From: Megasphaera sp. UBA5897
Lineage (GTDB): Bacteria; Bacillota; Negativicutes; Veillonellales; Megasphaeraceae
Direction of reading: 5' to 3'
DNA: 13,849 bases
NCBI GenBank assembly: GCA_002431345.1
Contig: DJEN01000080.1
Coordinates: 1-13,849 of the forward strand
Positions 7,869-13,694 of this stretch are shown here, piece after piece (position 1 is the stretch's first letter; every line of letters starts with the position of its first letter). The notes under the pieces are model-generated. The model was given only the letters and a program-made list of their open reading frames with translations, made no database searches and was not told the DNA's origin. The position numbers were made by a program, and so were the translations under genes.

Positions 7869-8666
7869 TTACTGAATGGTTAATTTTTCATCTACGGTAA
7901 TTCGTTTGGCTTTCTTACTGCCATAGGCATCGACAAGCAGTACCTTTTCCAACGGCGATAAGGCATCCATCGGGCAGTTGATGAAATTGCGGACATAGGT
8001 TTCATCTACATCATCCTGTGAGAGTACTTCTTTTAGGAGAGCAGTTAATTCATCTTTGGGTACGACAATGTCTTTCGGTACGTATTTTAGTACGAGGATA
8101 TTGAGCTGAATGAAATGCATAAATTGTTCTTTGGTCACTGTTGTCACGAGACGGACGGCCTTTTCCGTTTGCTTTACAGCCATACAGACGGCATCATAGT
8201 CTGGATTTGGGATATACCGCAAGGCTTCATAATTCGCATTGACAGCGGCTTTTTGTACGGCCGGGCTGGGATTTTTGATATATTGTACGGCATCGTAATT
8301 TTTTTGTACGGCTTGGAGCTGCAGTGTTTCTGTTGGCTGGCCTATGTATTTAATCGCCCAACCGGACTGCTGCAATGCTGCTTGTATCAAGACTTCCGAA
8401 GGATGCTTGATATAGGCCAGGTTGTTCCAGCCGTGCTGTACGGCCTGCAGCAGCAGCGTTTCCGGCGGATTTTCCAAAAACTGGATGGCCCGCGGCGTAT
8501 TGGCGACGGCAGCTTCCTGCACGGCTTGGGACGGATGCGGGATGTACTGCAGTGCCAGGCCGTTTGTCTGCACTGCCAGCAGCTTCATTTCTTCCGTAGG
8601 ATTCTCTATGCGTTCGATGACATAGGGGTTATTTTGTATCATGTTGAGGTATTTGGCTGTATCCAT
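7869..8666 (-). CDS. 22-residue-repeat solenoid protein (DUF4116-like), first gene of the MoxR operon
   Basis: This is a 265-residue protein without a signal peptide. From residue 23 to about 176 it consists of seven units of exactly 22 residues, each opening with proline (P23, P45, P67, P89, P111, P133, P155). The consensus is roughly P-[ST]-x-x-[VL]-x-x-x-AV-x-x-x-x-x-A-[IL]-x-[YF]-I-x-[NH]. Such units resemble DUF4116-type helical repeats and should stack into an alpha solenoid suited to protein binding. The C-terminal part (about 177-265) is non-repetitive and ends in charged sequence. The ATG at 8666 has AAGGA about 10 nt upstream. It is followed after 11 nt by the MoxR gene, and the SD of MoxR overlaps its TAA stop. 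I infer an adaptor or target-recognition role for the ATPase; no function is established. Confidence 0.8.
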   Translation of the reverse strand: MDTAKYLNMIQNNPYVIERIENPTEEMKLLAVQTNGLALQYIPHPSQAVQEAAVANTPRAIQFLENPPETLLLQAVQHGWNNLAYIKHPSEVLIQAALQQSGWAIKYIGQPTETLQLQAVQKNYDAVQYIKNPSPAVQKAAVNANYEALRYIPNPDYDAVCMAVKQTEKAVRLVTTVTKEQFMHFIQLNILVLKYVPKDIVVPKDELTALLKEVLSQDDVDETYVRNFINCPMDALSPLEKVLLVDAYGSKKAKRITVDEKLTIQ

Positions 8667-8696
8667 GCTTGATTCCTTCTTTCGTTATATAAATGT

Positions 8697-8726
8697 ATCA
8701 TACTACAAAAAAAAAGAGACCTGCAA
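8697..8726 (-). promoter_or_regulatory. Promoter of the repeat protein/MoxR/VWA operon
   Basis: On the minus strand TTGCAG (8726-8721) lies 18 nt from TATGAT (8702-8697), about 30 nt before the ATG at 8666. The -35 box sits inside the 3' arm of the preceding gene's terminator hairpin, and the terminator T-tract forms part of the spacer. Confidence 0.5.
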
Positions 8727-8755
8727 CTTTTTTATATGGATTGCTGCAAGTCCCT
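8707..8755 (-). terminator. Rho-independent terminator of the small secreted protein gene
   Basis: Plus-strand arms AGAGACCTGCA (8715-8725) and TGCAAGTCCCT (8745-8755) form on the minus strand a stem of 11-12 bp including G-U wobbles. It is followed on that strand by a run of nine T (8715-8707). It starts about 11 nt after the stop of the gene at 8767-9237. Confidence 0.82.
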
Positions 8756-8766
8756 ATAGAGATATA

Positions 8767-9240
8767 TTAGCCTTTGGGTAAGCTGCTCAGACGATACAAA
8801 TGGATAAAGGTGTCTTTGATGCGGGTAAACTGGAACGTGTCTACTTTGACTTCATATGGCTTTCCCTTGGCTGTATAGACATTGGTCAGCTTGGTCGATA
8901 CGGTATACGTTCCTTTTACTTTGTCTGCATGGAAATCAGCAGCGTATTCATTGATTTGATGAATTGTTTTGTTGCGCTGAATCGCCATGGCGTCTAACGT
9001 GCTGCCGTATTTTTCGACATACAGCGTGCAAGAAATCGTTTCGAGACTGCTGGGAAAATCCATAGTCTGCAGCCCTTGGAGAGAATCCATATCGACATAG
9101 ACGATACCGTCAGGCTGTGTACTGAGGACACGATAGCGCAATGGATTGTTAAGCAGGGTGTCCGAATCCATGGCAAATGCTGAAACAGATGCCAGCAAAG
9201 AGAAACAAAGCATTGCCAACAGAGATATCATATGTTTCAT
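8767..9240 (-). CDS. Small secreted protein of unknown function
   Basis: The 157-residue product begins with a classical signal peptide: MKHM, a hydrophobic core ISLLAMLCFSLLASVS, and a probable cleavage after AFA (residue 23), giving a mature chain starting MDSDTLL. The mature part has a beta-rich look, with phrases such as YRVLSTQPDGIVYVDMDSL and YVEKYGSTLDAMAIQ, and only one cysteine (SCTLYV). I do not recognise a family. AAGGAG lies about 9 nt before the ATG at 9240. It is a single gene with its own promoter and terminator, divergent from the LysR gene, so it could be a target of that regulator, but nothing in the sequence proves it. Periplasmic or cell-envelope location is inferred from the signal peptide. 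Confidence 0.8.
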   Translation of the reverse strand: MKHMISLLAMLCFSLLASVSAFAMDSDTLLNNPLRYRVLSTQPDGIVYVDMDSLQGLQTMDFPSSLETISCTLYVEKYGSTLDAMAIQRNKTIHQINEYAADFHADKVKGTYTVSTKLTNVYTAKGKPYEVKVDTFQFTRIKDTFIHLYRLSSLPKG

Positions 9241-9289
9241 GAGTAAAAACTCCTTTCTATGACCGTGTGTTTAAATATAATGTATGTAT

Positions 9290-9298
9290 ATTATATCA
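9290..9298 (-). promoter_or_regulatory. Extended -10 promoter of the small secreted protein gene
   Basis: On the minus strand TGATATAAT reads as an extended -10 element with a consensus TATAAT (9295-9290). No convincing -35 box lies 17 nt upstream, which is common for extended -10 promoters. The predicted leader is roughly 40 nt. Confidence 0.45.
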
Positions 9299-9330
9299 TA
9301 GAAATGCAAGAGAAAAATGGCAGCAGGTGC

Positions 9331-9374
9331 ATTGTATATAAATTGTATAAAAACTGTATACAAATTGCTATGTA
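9331..9374. repeat. Four tandem 11-bp units in the divergent intergenic region
   Basis: The units are ATTGTATATAA (9331-9341), ATTGTATAAAA (9342-9352), ACTGTATACAA (9353-9363) and a weaker ATTGCTATGTA (9364-9374). TGTATA recurs exactly every 11 bp at 9333, 9344 and 9355, which places the copies on one face of the helix. The block lies upstream of the secreted-protein promoter and between the two divergent genes, a suitable place for a regulatory protein. Confidence 0.55.
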
Positions 9375-9628
9375 AGTTAAACATATATTCTAAATATGAA
9401 TTATAAAAACATATTATAGATAGCTGATAAGAATATACAAGGAAGGCGGTATCAAAAATAGCCATGTGGGAACGTATTAGTCCCGATTAGGACGCTCTTT
9501 GCGAGGGGCAAGCCTTGCAGAAATGATGGAAATATCATAGAATGTTTTTATGGAAAACGTAAATCCGAAAGACTGTTGAATAAAGTTCTTGATGACCATC
9601 GTGTGTATTGGGGAAAGGATTGGTTCAT
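9375..9628. other. Leader and intergenic sequence before the LysR gene
   Basis: Together with 9241-9374 this makes a gap of nearly 390 nt between the divergent genes. The first part is very AT-rich and no single promoter for the LysR gene stands out. A tiny ORF MWERISPD (9464-9490) follows AGGAAGG, but the spacing of about 17 nt is too long for a good ribosome-binding site. Bases 9490-9540 are richer in GC and contain a short palindrome GCAAGCCTTGC. No RNA gene or known riboswitch is recognised. Confidence 0.3.
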
Positions 9629-10504
9629 ATGTTAGATTTTCGTATCCATACATTTTTATGCGTTTGCCGACACATGAACTATACAAGAGCTGCGGCAGAA
9701 CTGAAGATTACGCAGCCGGCAGTATCACAGCATATTCGGTATTTGGAAAACGAATTCCAGACGAAATTGTTTACGTATGCCGGAAAACGGCTGGAACTGA
9801 CCCAGGCGGGACAAATTTTGCTGAATGCGGCAACTACGATCAATCATGACAACGTAATGCTTAAACAGCGGATGCATGATTTACAGCAAAGCAATACGTC
9901 GCTTATTTTTGGTGCGACCCATACGATTGGCGAGTTTGAGATTATCGACAAACTGGCAGAGTATTTGCATGCCAATCCAACCGTTAATATCCGGATGAAA
10001 ATTGCGGATACAGACGAACTGCTGAAAGCGGTTGATCAGGGCAGTATTGATTTTGCCGTAGTAGAAGGGTTCTTTGAACAGGGATTGTATGAAACCATGC
10101 TTTTTTCCAACGAACCTCTGATTGCTGTATGCGGCGCCGCTTATGACGCACCGCCGGTCATGTCACTGACGGAACTGCGCCAGCAGCGTATTATTGTGCG
10201 GGAAAAAAGTGCAGGCGCCAGAGAGTTACTGGAACGCAGCTTGGCAGAGCATGGTCTTTCTGTCAAAGATTTTTCCTATCGGCACGAAGTAGGCAGTCCG
10301 CAGGCTGTCAAAGGATTAGCCTGCCGAAACTGCGGTATTGCTTTTTTGTATGAAAAATCAGTGCGAAACGAAGTAGCCACAGGTATTTTGCGGGAAATTT
10401 CTATTCGTGATTTTTCGGTGACGCATGCGTTTACTTTTTTGTGGCGCAAAGGCAGCATTTATAGCGCTTTGTTTAAACAGGTCTATGAAAAGTTAAAAGG
10501 CTGA
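9629..10504 (+). CDS. LysR-type transcriptional regulator
   Basis: The 291-residue product has the usual LysR-type length. The N-terminal winged helix-turn-helix (about 1-60) is clear: FRIHTFLCVCRHMNYTRAAA, then KITQPAVSQHIRYLENEF and GKRLELTQAG. A linker helix follows, and residues from about 90 form the two-lobed effector-binding domain, with LIFGATHTIGEF, IDFAVVEGFF and GIAFLYEKSV. I chose ATG at 9629, preceded by AAAGGA; a TTG at 9608 would add seven residues. Unusual are C11-V-C13 in the DNA-binding domain and a CxxC pair (C232-RN-C235) where many LysR proteins have a Gly-rich turn, which could allow redox or metal sensing. The IscU-like/GGGtGRT operon begins 54 nt downstream on the same strand with no terminator between, so that pair and the divergent secreted-protein gene are the likeliest targets. 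Confidence 0.93.
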   Translation: MLDFRIHTFLCVCRHMNYTRAAAELKITQPAVSQHIRYLENEFQTKLFTYAGKRLELTQAGQILLNAATTINHDNVMLKQRMHDLQQSNTSLIFGATHTIGEFEIIDKLAEYLHANPTVNIRMKIADTDELLKAVDQGSIDFAVVEGFFEQGLYETMLFSNEPLIAVCGAAYDAPPVMSLTELRQQRIIVREKSAGARELLERSLAEHGLSVKDFSYRHEVGSPQAVKGLACRNCGIAFLYEKSVRNEVATGILREISIRDFSVTHAFTFLWRKGSIYSALFKQVYEKLKG

Positions 10505-10558
10505 TAACCAAGGTGCTGTACTGAGAAATTTATATATTTTCTGAAAGGGTGAAACATC

Positions 10559-11251
10559 ATGTTATATTCAACAGAAGTTAAGAATATGTGTCCTGTTGCT
10601 AAGGGTGCATATCATGGACCGGCACCGATTCCGGAAGAAGGCAACTGGGTACAGGTCAAAGAAATTAAAGATGTCAGCGGCTTGACACACGGTATTGGCT
10701 GGTGCGCACCGCAGCAAGGTGCCTGCAAACTGACATTGAACGTCAAAGACGGTATCATTGAAGAAGCATTGGTAGAAACGATTGGCTGCTCCGGCATGAC
10801 CCATTCCGCTGCTATGGCTTCTGAAATTTTGCCGGGCAAAACACTTCTCGAAGCCCTCAATACAGATTTGGTCTGCGATGCTATCAACGTAGCTATGCGC
10901 CAGTTATTCCTCCAAATCGTATACGGCCGTACACAGACAGCATTTTCTGAAGGCGGTTTGCCGATTGGTGCCAGCTTGGATGACCTTGGCAAAGGTCTTC
11001 GCAGCCAGACAGGTACGATGTTTGGTACCAAAGCAAAAGGTACTCGTTACCTGGAAATGACAGAAGGCTATGTTACACGCATGGCGTTGGATGAAGAAAA
11101 ACAGGTTATTGGCTATGAATTCATTCACCTTGGCAAAATGATGGAAGCAATCAAAAAAGGCGTAGAACCGGCAAAAGCAATGGAAGACGCTAAAGGTCAT
11201 TACGGCCGTTTTGATGAAGCAGATTCATATATCGACCCAAGACAGCAATAG
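10559..11251 (+). CDS. IscU/NifU-like iron-sulfur cluster assembly scaffold protein
   Basis: This 230-residue protein is related to the IscU scaffold, on which iron-sulfur clusters are assembled in the cytoplasm. The IscU-like core runs from about 45 to 125: HGIGWCAPQQGACKLTLNVK, then DGIIEEALVETIGCSGMTHS and GKTLLEAL. C49 and C77 match the first two cluster-ligand cysteines of IscU; C106 (DLVCDAI) could be the third. Where IscU has the conserved CGD, this protein has CAP, so the helping aspartate is missing. It is longer than IscU (about 130 residues), with an N-terminal segment containing C11 and a C-terminal extension of about 100 residues with FSEGGLPIGASLDDLG. The ATG at 10559 has AAAGGGTG upstream. 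The next gene, a GGGtGRT protein, starts 12 nt later. Codon use is strongly biased, suggesting high expression. No IscS-like desulfurase is in the window, so its sulfur source is unknown. Confidence 0.85.
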   Translation: MLYSTEVKNMCPVAKGAYHGPAPIPEEGNWVQVKEIKDVSGLTHGIGWCAPQQGACKLTLNVKDGIIEEALVETIGCSGMTHSAAMASEILPGKTLLEALNTDLVCDAINVAMRQLFLQIVYGRTQTAFSEGGLPIGASLDDLGKGLRSQTGTMFGTKAKGTRYLEMTEGYVTRMALDEEKQVIGYEFIHLGKMMEAIKKGVEPAKAMEDAKGHYGRFDEADSYIDPRQQ

Positions 11252-11263
11252 GAGGAGAAAACC

Positions 11264-12274
11264 ATGGAATTATTTGAAAGCTACGACAGAAGAATAGATA
11301 AAATCCTCGGCGTACTGAAAGAATACGGCATTGGCAGTGTAGAAGAATGCCGTGATATTTGCGCCGCAGCCGGCCTGGATCCGTATAAAATTGTCAAAGA
11401 CGTACAGCCTATCGCTTTTGAAAACGCAGGCTGGGCATATACAGTAGGGGCAGCTATCGCTATTAAGAAAAACGCGCGTACAGCTGTAGAAGCTGCGAAA
11501 GCTATCGGTGAAGGACTGCAGGCATTCTGCATTCCCGGCTCTGTTGCAGAAGACCGCAAAGTAGGCCGCGGCCACGGCAACTTGGCTGCTATGCTGCTTC
11601 AAGATGAAACGAGCTGTTTCTGCTTCTTGGCAGGCCACGAATCGTTTGCTGCTGCAGAAGGTGCTATCGGCATCGTCCGCAACGCCAACAAAGCACGTAA
11701 AGTACCTCTTCGCGTTATCCTTAACGGCCTTGGCAAAGATGCGGCACAGATTATTTCCCGTATTAACGGCTTTACATATGTACAGACACAGTTTGATTAT
11801 AAAACCGGCGAACTGCATATCGTTCGTGAAATTCCGTATTCCAAGACGGAACGGGCAGCTGTCCGCTGCTTCGGCGCTGATGATGTGCGTGAAGGCGTAG
11901 CTATTATGCATCACGAAGGCGTAGATGTTTCTATTACAGGCAACTCTACCAACCCGACACGTTTCCAGCATCCTGTTGCCGGCACATACAAAAAAGAATG
12001 CGTAGAAATGGGCAAGAAGTACTTCTCCGTAGCATCCGGCGGCGGCACAGGCCGTACACTTCATCCGGACAACATGGCAGCAGGCCCTGCTTCATACGGC
12101 ATGACCGATACAATGGGTCGTATGCATTCTGACGCACAGTTTGCAGGTTCTTCTTCTGTACCGGCACACGTAGAAATGATGGGTTTTCTCGGCATGGGCA
12201 ACAATCCGATGGTTGGCGCATCCGTAGCCGTTGCTGTAGCTGTAGAAGGCGCAGCGAAAGCAGGCAAATTCTAA
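11264..12274 (+). CDS. GGGtGRT family protein (function unknown, partner of the IscU-like scaffold)
   Basis: The 336-residue product carries the signature GGGTGRT at 259-265, which names its protein family; no biochemical function is established. Other conserved-looking stretches are VGRGHGNLAAMLLQ (about 100-113), TSCFCFLAGHESFAAAEG, VDVSITGNSTNPTRFQHPVAG just before the signature, and a Gly/Ala-rich end (MGNNPMVGASVAVAVAVEGA). Cysteines include C29 and C33 (ECRDIC). No signal peptide is seen, so a cytoplasmic location is expected; the Ala-rich C-terminus is not a convincing membrane anchor. AGGAGGAG overlaps the stop of the scaffold gene and lies 6-7 nt before this ATG, so the two are tightly coupled. 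This genome context is the main clue and suggests a role in iron-sulfur metabolism. A perfect terminator follows. High Gly/Ala codon bias points to strong expression. Confidence 0.9.
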   Translation: MELFESYDRRIDKILGVLKEYGIGSVEECRDICAAAGLDPYKIVKDVQPIAFENAGWAYTVGAAIAIKKNARTAVEAAKAIGEGLQAFCIPGSVAEDRKVGRGHGNLAAMLLQDETSCFCFLAGHESFAAAEGAIGIVRNANKARKVPLRVILNGLGKDAAQIISRINGFTYVQTQFDYKTGELHIVREIPYSKTERAAVRCFGADDVREGVAIMHHEGVDVSITGNSTNPTRFQHPVAGTYKKECVEMGKKYFSVASGGGTGRTLHPDNMAAGPASYGMTDTMGRMHSDAQFAGSSSVPAHVEMMGFLGMGNNPMVGASVAVAVAVEGAAKAGKF

Positions 12275-12299
12275 CAAATAAAAAACATTCGCAATATGC

Positions 12300-12335
12300 A
12301 AAACGCAGTTTCCAAATTCGGAAACTGCGTTTTTT
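12300..12335 (+). terminator. Strong rho-independent terminator of the scaffold/GGGtGRT operon
   Basis: AAAACGCAGTTTCC (12300-12313) pairs perfectly with GGAAACTGCGTTTT (12320-12333) over 14 bp around a 6-nt loop AAATTC, ending in a run of six T. It lies 25 nt after the stop at 12274. Confidence 0.93.
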
Positions 12336-12362
12336 GACGTGCCTAAAGGGACGTGATATAAT
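12334..12362 (+). promoter_or_regulatory. Near-consensus sigma-70 promoter of the NlpC/P60 gene
   Basis: TTGACG (12334-12339) is separated by exactly 17 nt from TATAAT (12357-12362), with TGA before it making an extended -10. The -35 box uses the last T residues of the upstream terminator. Transcription would start near 12369, leaving a leader of about 150 nt. Confidence 0.75.
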
Positions 12363-12384
12363 ATTTTTGAAAAATAGACACAGT

Positions 12385-12440
12385 CTGCGGGCTATCCAAG
12401 AAGAATGATAAGCACTCTTTTGCGGATAGCTCGTTTCATG
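12385..12440 (+). promoter_or_regulatory. Candidate structured leader of the NlpC/P60 mRNA
   Basis: Within the predicted 5' leader GGGCTATCC pairs with GGATAGCTC downstream (9 bp including one G-U) around a loop of about 26 nt, which can itself pair through AAGA and TCTT. Further on, AGGTGTT is repeated exactly 10 bp apart (12458-12464 and 12468-12474). I do not recognise a known riboswitch class. A second possible -10 box TATAAT lies at 12481-12486 without a good -35. Confidence 0.3.
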
Positions 12441-12518
12441 TAAGCATGTATAGTAACAGGTGTTAATAGGTGTTGTGAAGTATAATACTTTAATCTAACA
12501 GCGGGGAAGGAGTATTTG

Positions 12519-13487
12519 ATGCGTGGTAGCAAAAAAATAGCCATCATGGCAGGACTGATGATGATGGCGTCAGTATCAGTTGTTGGGGCAACGTTTCATC
12601 CCGGTGACCGGGGAAACCAAATTACGGAAATTCAGCAAGCCTTAGTACAAAATGGCAGTGATATATTAGTAGATGGTGATTATGGCACGGGCACGCAGGA
12701 AGCTGTCAAAGCATTTCAGATGAGTCACGGCTTGGATGCGGACGGCATTGTCGGTGAACAGACGTATGAAGCGCTGATGGGGACGGCTATGCCGGAAAAT
12801 ATGAGCAGCCATTTCGAAGAAAAACATGCGATTACAGAACGCATGGTCAGTAATATGGTATTTCCTATCGTAACAGCCAATAATGAAATTCGAGTTATTC
12901 AGCAGGCATTGGCTAATCAAGGATACAACGTTGATGTCGATGGCGTTTTTGGCGTAGGTACAGAACAGGCTATCCGCAAATTCCAGGAACAGCACGGCTT
13001 GGAAATCGATGGTGTCGTCGGCCGCGCTACGTTTTATGAATTGACGGGACAAGTACTGCCGACCGGTCCGGTACGCCGTTTTGGCAACGGCGGCTATGGC
13101 AGCCGTACCGGTACAGCTAATTCTGCATTGGCACAACAGCTGCTGGGGATTGCCAACCAGTATAAAGGGGTTCCTTATGTATTTGGCGGCACGACGCCGT
13201 CCGGGTTTGACTGCTCCGGCTTTACGCGCTACGTCTATTCTGCTGTAGGCATTGACCTGCCGCGCATGGCCGATGAACAATACGACGTCGGCTCTGACGT
13301 ATCCATGTCCAACTTGCAGCCCGGCGATTTGGTCTTTTTCTCGACATATATGCCCGGCGTATCCCATGTCGGGATTTATATTGGCAACGACCAGTTTATC
13401 AACGCTTCCAATGACGGCGTCAGTGTCGCTGATCTTAACAGCCGTTATTGGTCATCTCATTATGTCGGGGCGAAACGGGTTATTTAA
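12519..13487 (+). CDS. Secreted cell-wall hydrolase: two peptidoglycan-binding domains plus NlpC/P60
   Basis: The 322-residue protein probably cleaves peptide stems of peptidoglycan (NlpC/P60 cysteine endopeptidase) outside the cytoplasmic membrane. It has a signal peptide (MRGSKK, then IAIMAGLMMMASVSVVGA) with likely cleavage near residue 24. Two PG_binding_1 domains follow at about 27-90 and 121-180, each with the pattern I/L-QQAL...VDGxxGxGTxxAxxxFQ...GLxxDGxVGxxT. After a Gly/Arg-rich linker comes the C-terminal NlpC/P60 domain, with VPYVFGGTTPSGFDCSGFTR (catalytic C232), PGDLVFF, GVSHVGIYIG (H283) and INAS (N295 as probable third polar residue). I chose ATG at 12519, 6 nt after AAGGAG; the TTG just before it is less likely. 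It stands alone, with its own strong promoter and a terminator downstream. All catalytic residues are present. Confidence 0.95.
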   Translation: MRGSKKIAIMAGLMMMASVSVVGATFHPGDRGNQITEIQQALVQNGSDILVDGDYGTGTQEAVKAFQMSHGLDADGIVGEQTYEALMGTAMPENMSSHFEEKHAITERMVSNMVFPIVTANNEIRVIQQALANQGYNVDVDGVFGVGTEQAIRKFQEQHGLEIDGVVGRATFYELTGQVLPTGPVRRFGNGGYGSRTGTANSALAQQLLGIANQYKGVPYVFGGTTPSGFDCSGFTRYVYSAVGIDLPRMADEQYDVGSDVSMSNLQPGDLVFFSTYMPGVSHVGIYIGNDQFINASNDGVSVADLNSRYWSSHYVGAKRVI

Positions 13488-13515
13488 TTTTTGATAGAAA
13501 CACAGTATACGCAGC

Positions 13516-13545
13516 TATGTAGTATATACCTGTATATACTACATA
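13516..13545. repeat. Perfect 14+14 bp inverted repeat with a 2-bp centre
   Basis: TATGTAGTATATAC (13516-13529) and GTATATACTACATA (13532-13545) are exact reverse complements around CT. No T-run follows and the centre is too short for a normal hairpin loop, so it looks more like a protein-binding site or cruciform than a terminator. It lies 28 bp after the NlpC/P60 stop. Confidence 0.7.
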
Positions 13546-13619
13546 TGGTATCCAAGAACAAAGCAGGCAATCCGACAATTCAGCGTGTCCGCACGACCAA
13601 AGCAAATAAAAACAAATAA
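13545..13619 (+). CDS. Doubtful 24-codon basic small ORF
   Basis: An ATG at 13545, at the very edge of the palindrome, opens MVSKNKAGNPTIQRVRTTKANKNK, ending in TAA at 13619 and followed by a terminator at 13646. The codons look like those of the neighbours and the peptide is strongly basic. Against it, there is no Shine-Dalgarno sequence and the length is within what chance gives. I recognise no family. A TATACT at 13535-13540 would allow a nearly leaderless transcript, but no -35 box fits. Confidence 0.2.
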   Translation: MVSKNKAGNPTIQRVRTTKANKNK

Positions 13620-13645
13620 GACAGACAACTGAATAACTGATATCC

Positions 13646-13694
13646 AAGGAACGGTGGCATGAGAAAAAGTGTTTCGATGCCCCGTTCCTTTTTT
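13646..13694 (+). terminator. Rho-independent terminator downstream of the NlpC/P60 gene
   Basis: AAGGAACGG (13646-13654) pairs with CCGTTCCTT (13682-13690). After one bulged T, GGCAT (13656-13660) pairs with ATGCC (13677-13681), and the stem ends in six T (13689-13694). It is about 160 nt after the NlpC/P60 stop, leaving room for a short transcribed element between. Confidence 0.8.

Noticed and set aside
8139..8600. CRISPR-like or tandem DNA repeat
   Set aside because: The 66-bp period is in the coding frame of a protein solenoid and the DNA copies are strongly diverged, with no spacer/repeat structure.
8115..8672. 185-codon open frame on the plus strand
   Set aside because: Its length is explained by the repetitive codon pattern of the 22-residue-repeat gene on the minus strand.
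9477..9686. Minus-strand 69-codon ORF and a plus-strand open frame in the region before lysR
   Set aside because: The minus ORF overlaps the lysR start and lacks a ribosome-binding site; the plus frame has no start codon. I considered a decayed gene but could not recognise any family.
11270..12064. 264-codon open frame on the minus strand
   Set aside because: It is antisense to the GGGtGRT gene; strong codon bias there leaves long false frames.
12363..12518. c-di-AMP (ydaO) or c-di-GMP riboswitch before the hydrolase
   Set aside because: The position would fit, but I do not find the conserved core sequences of either class in the leader.
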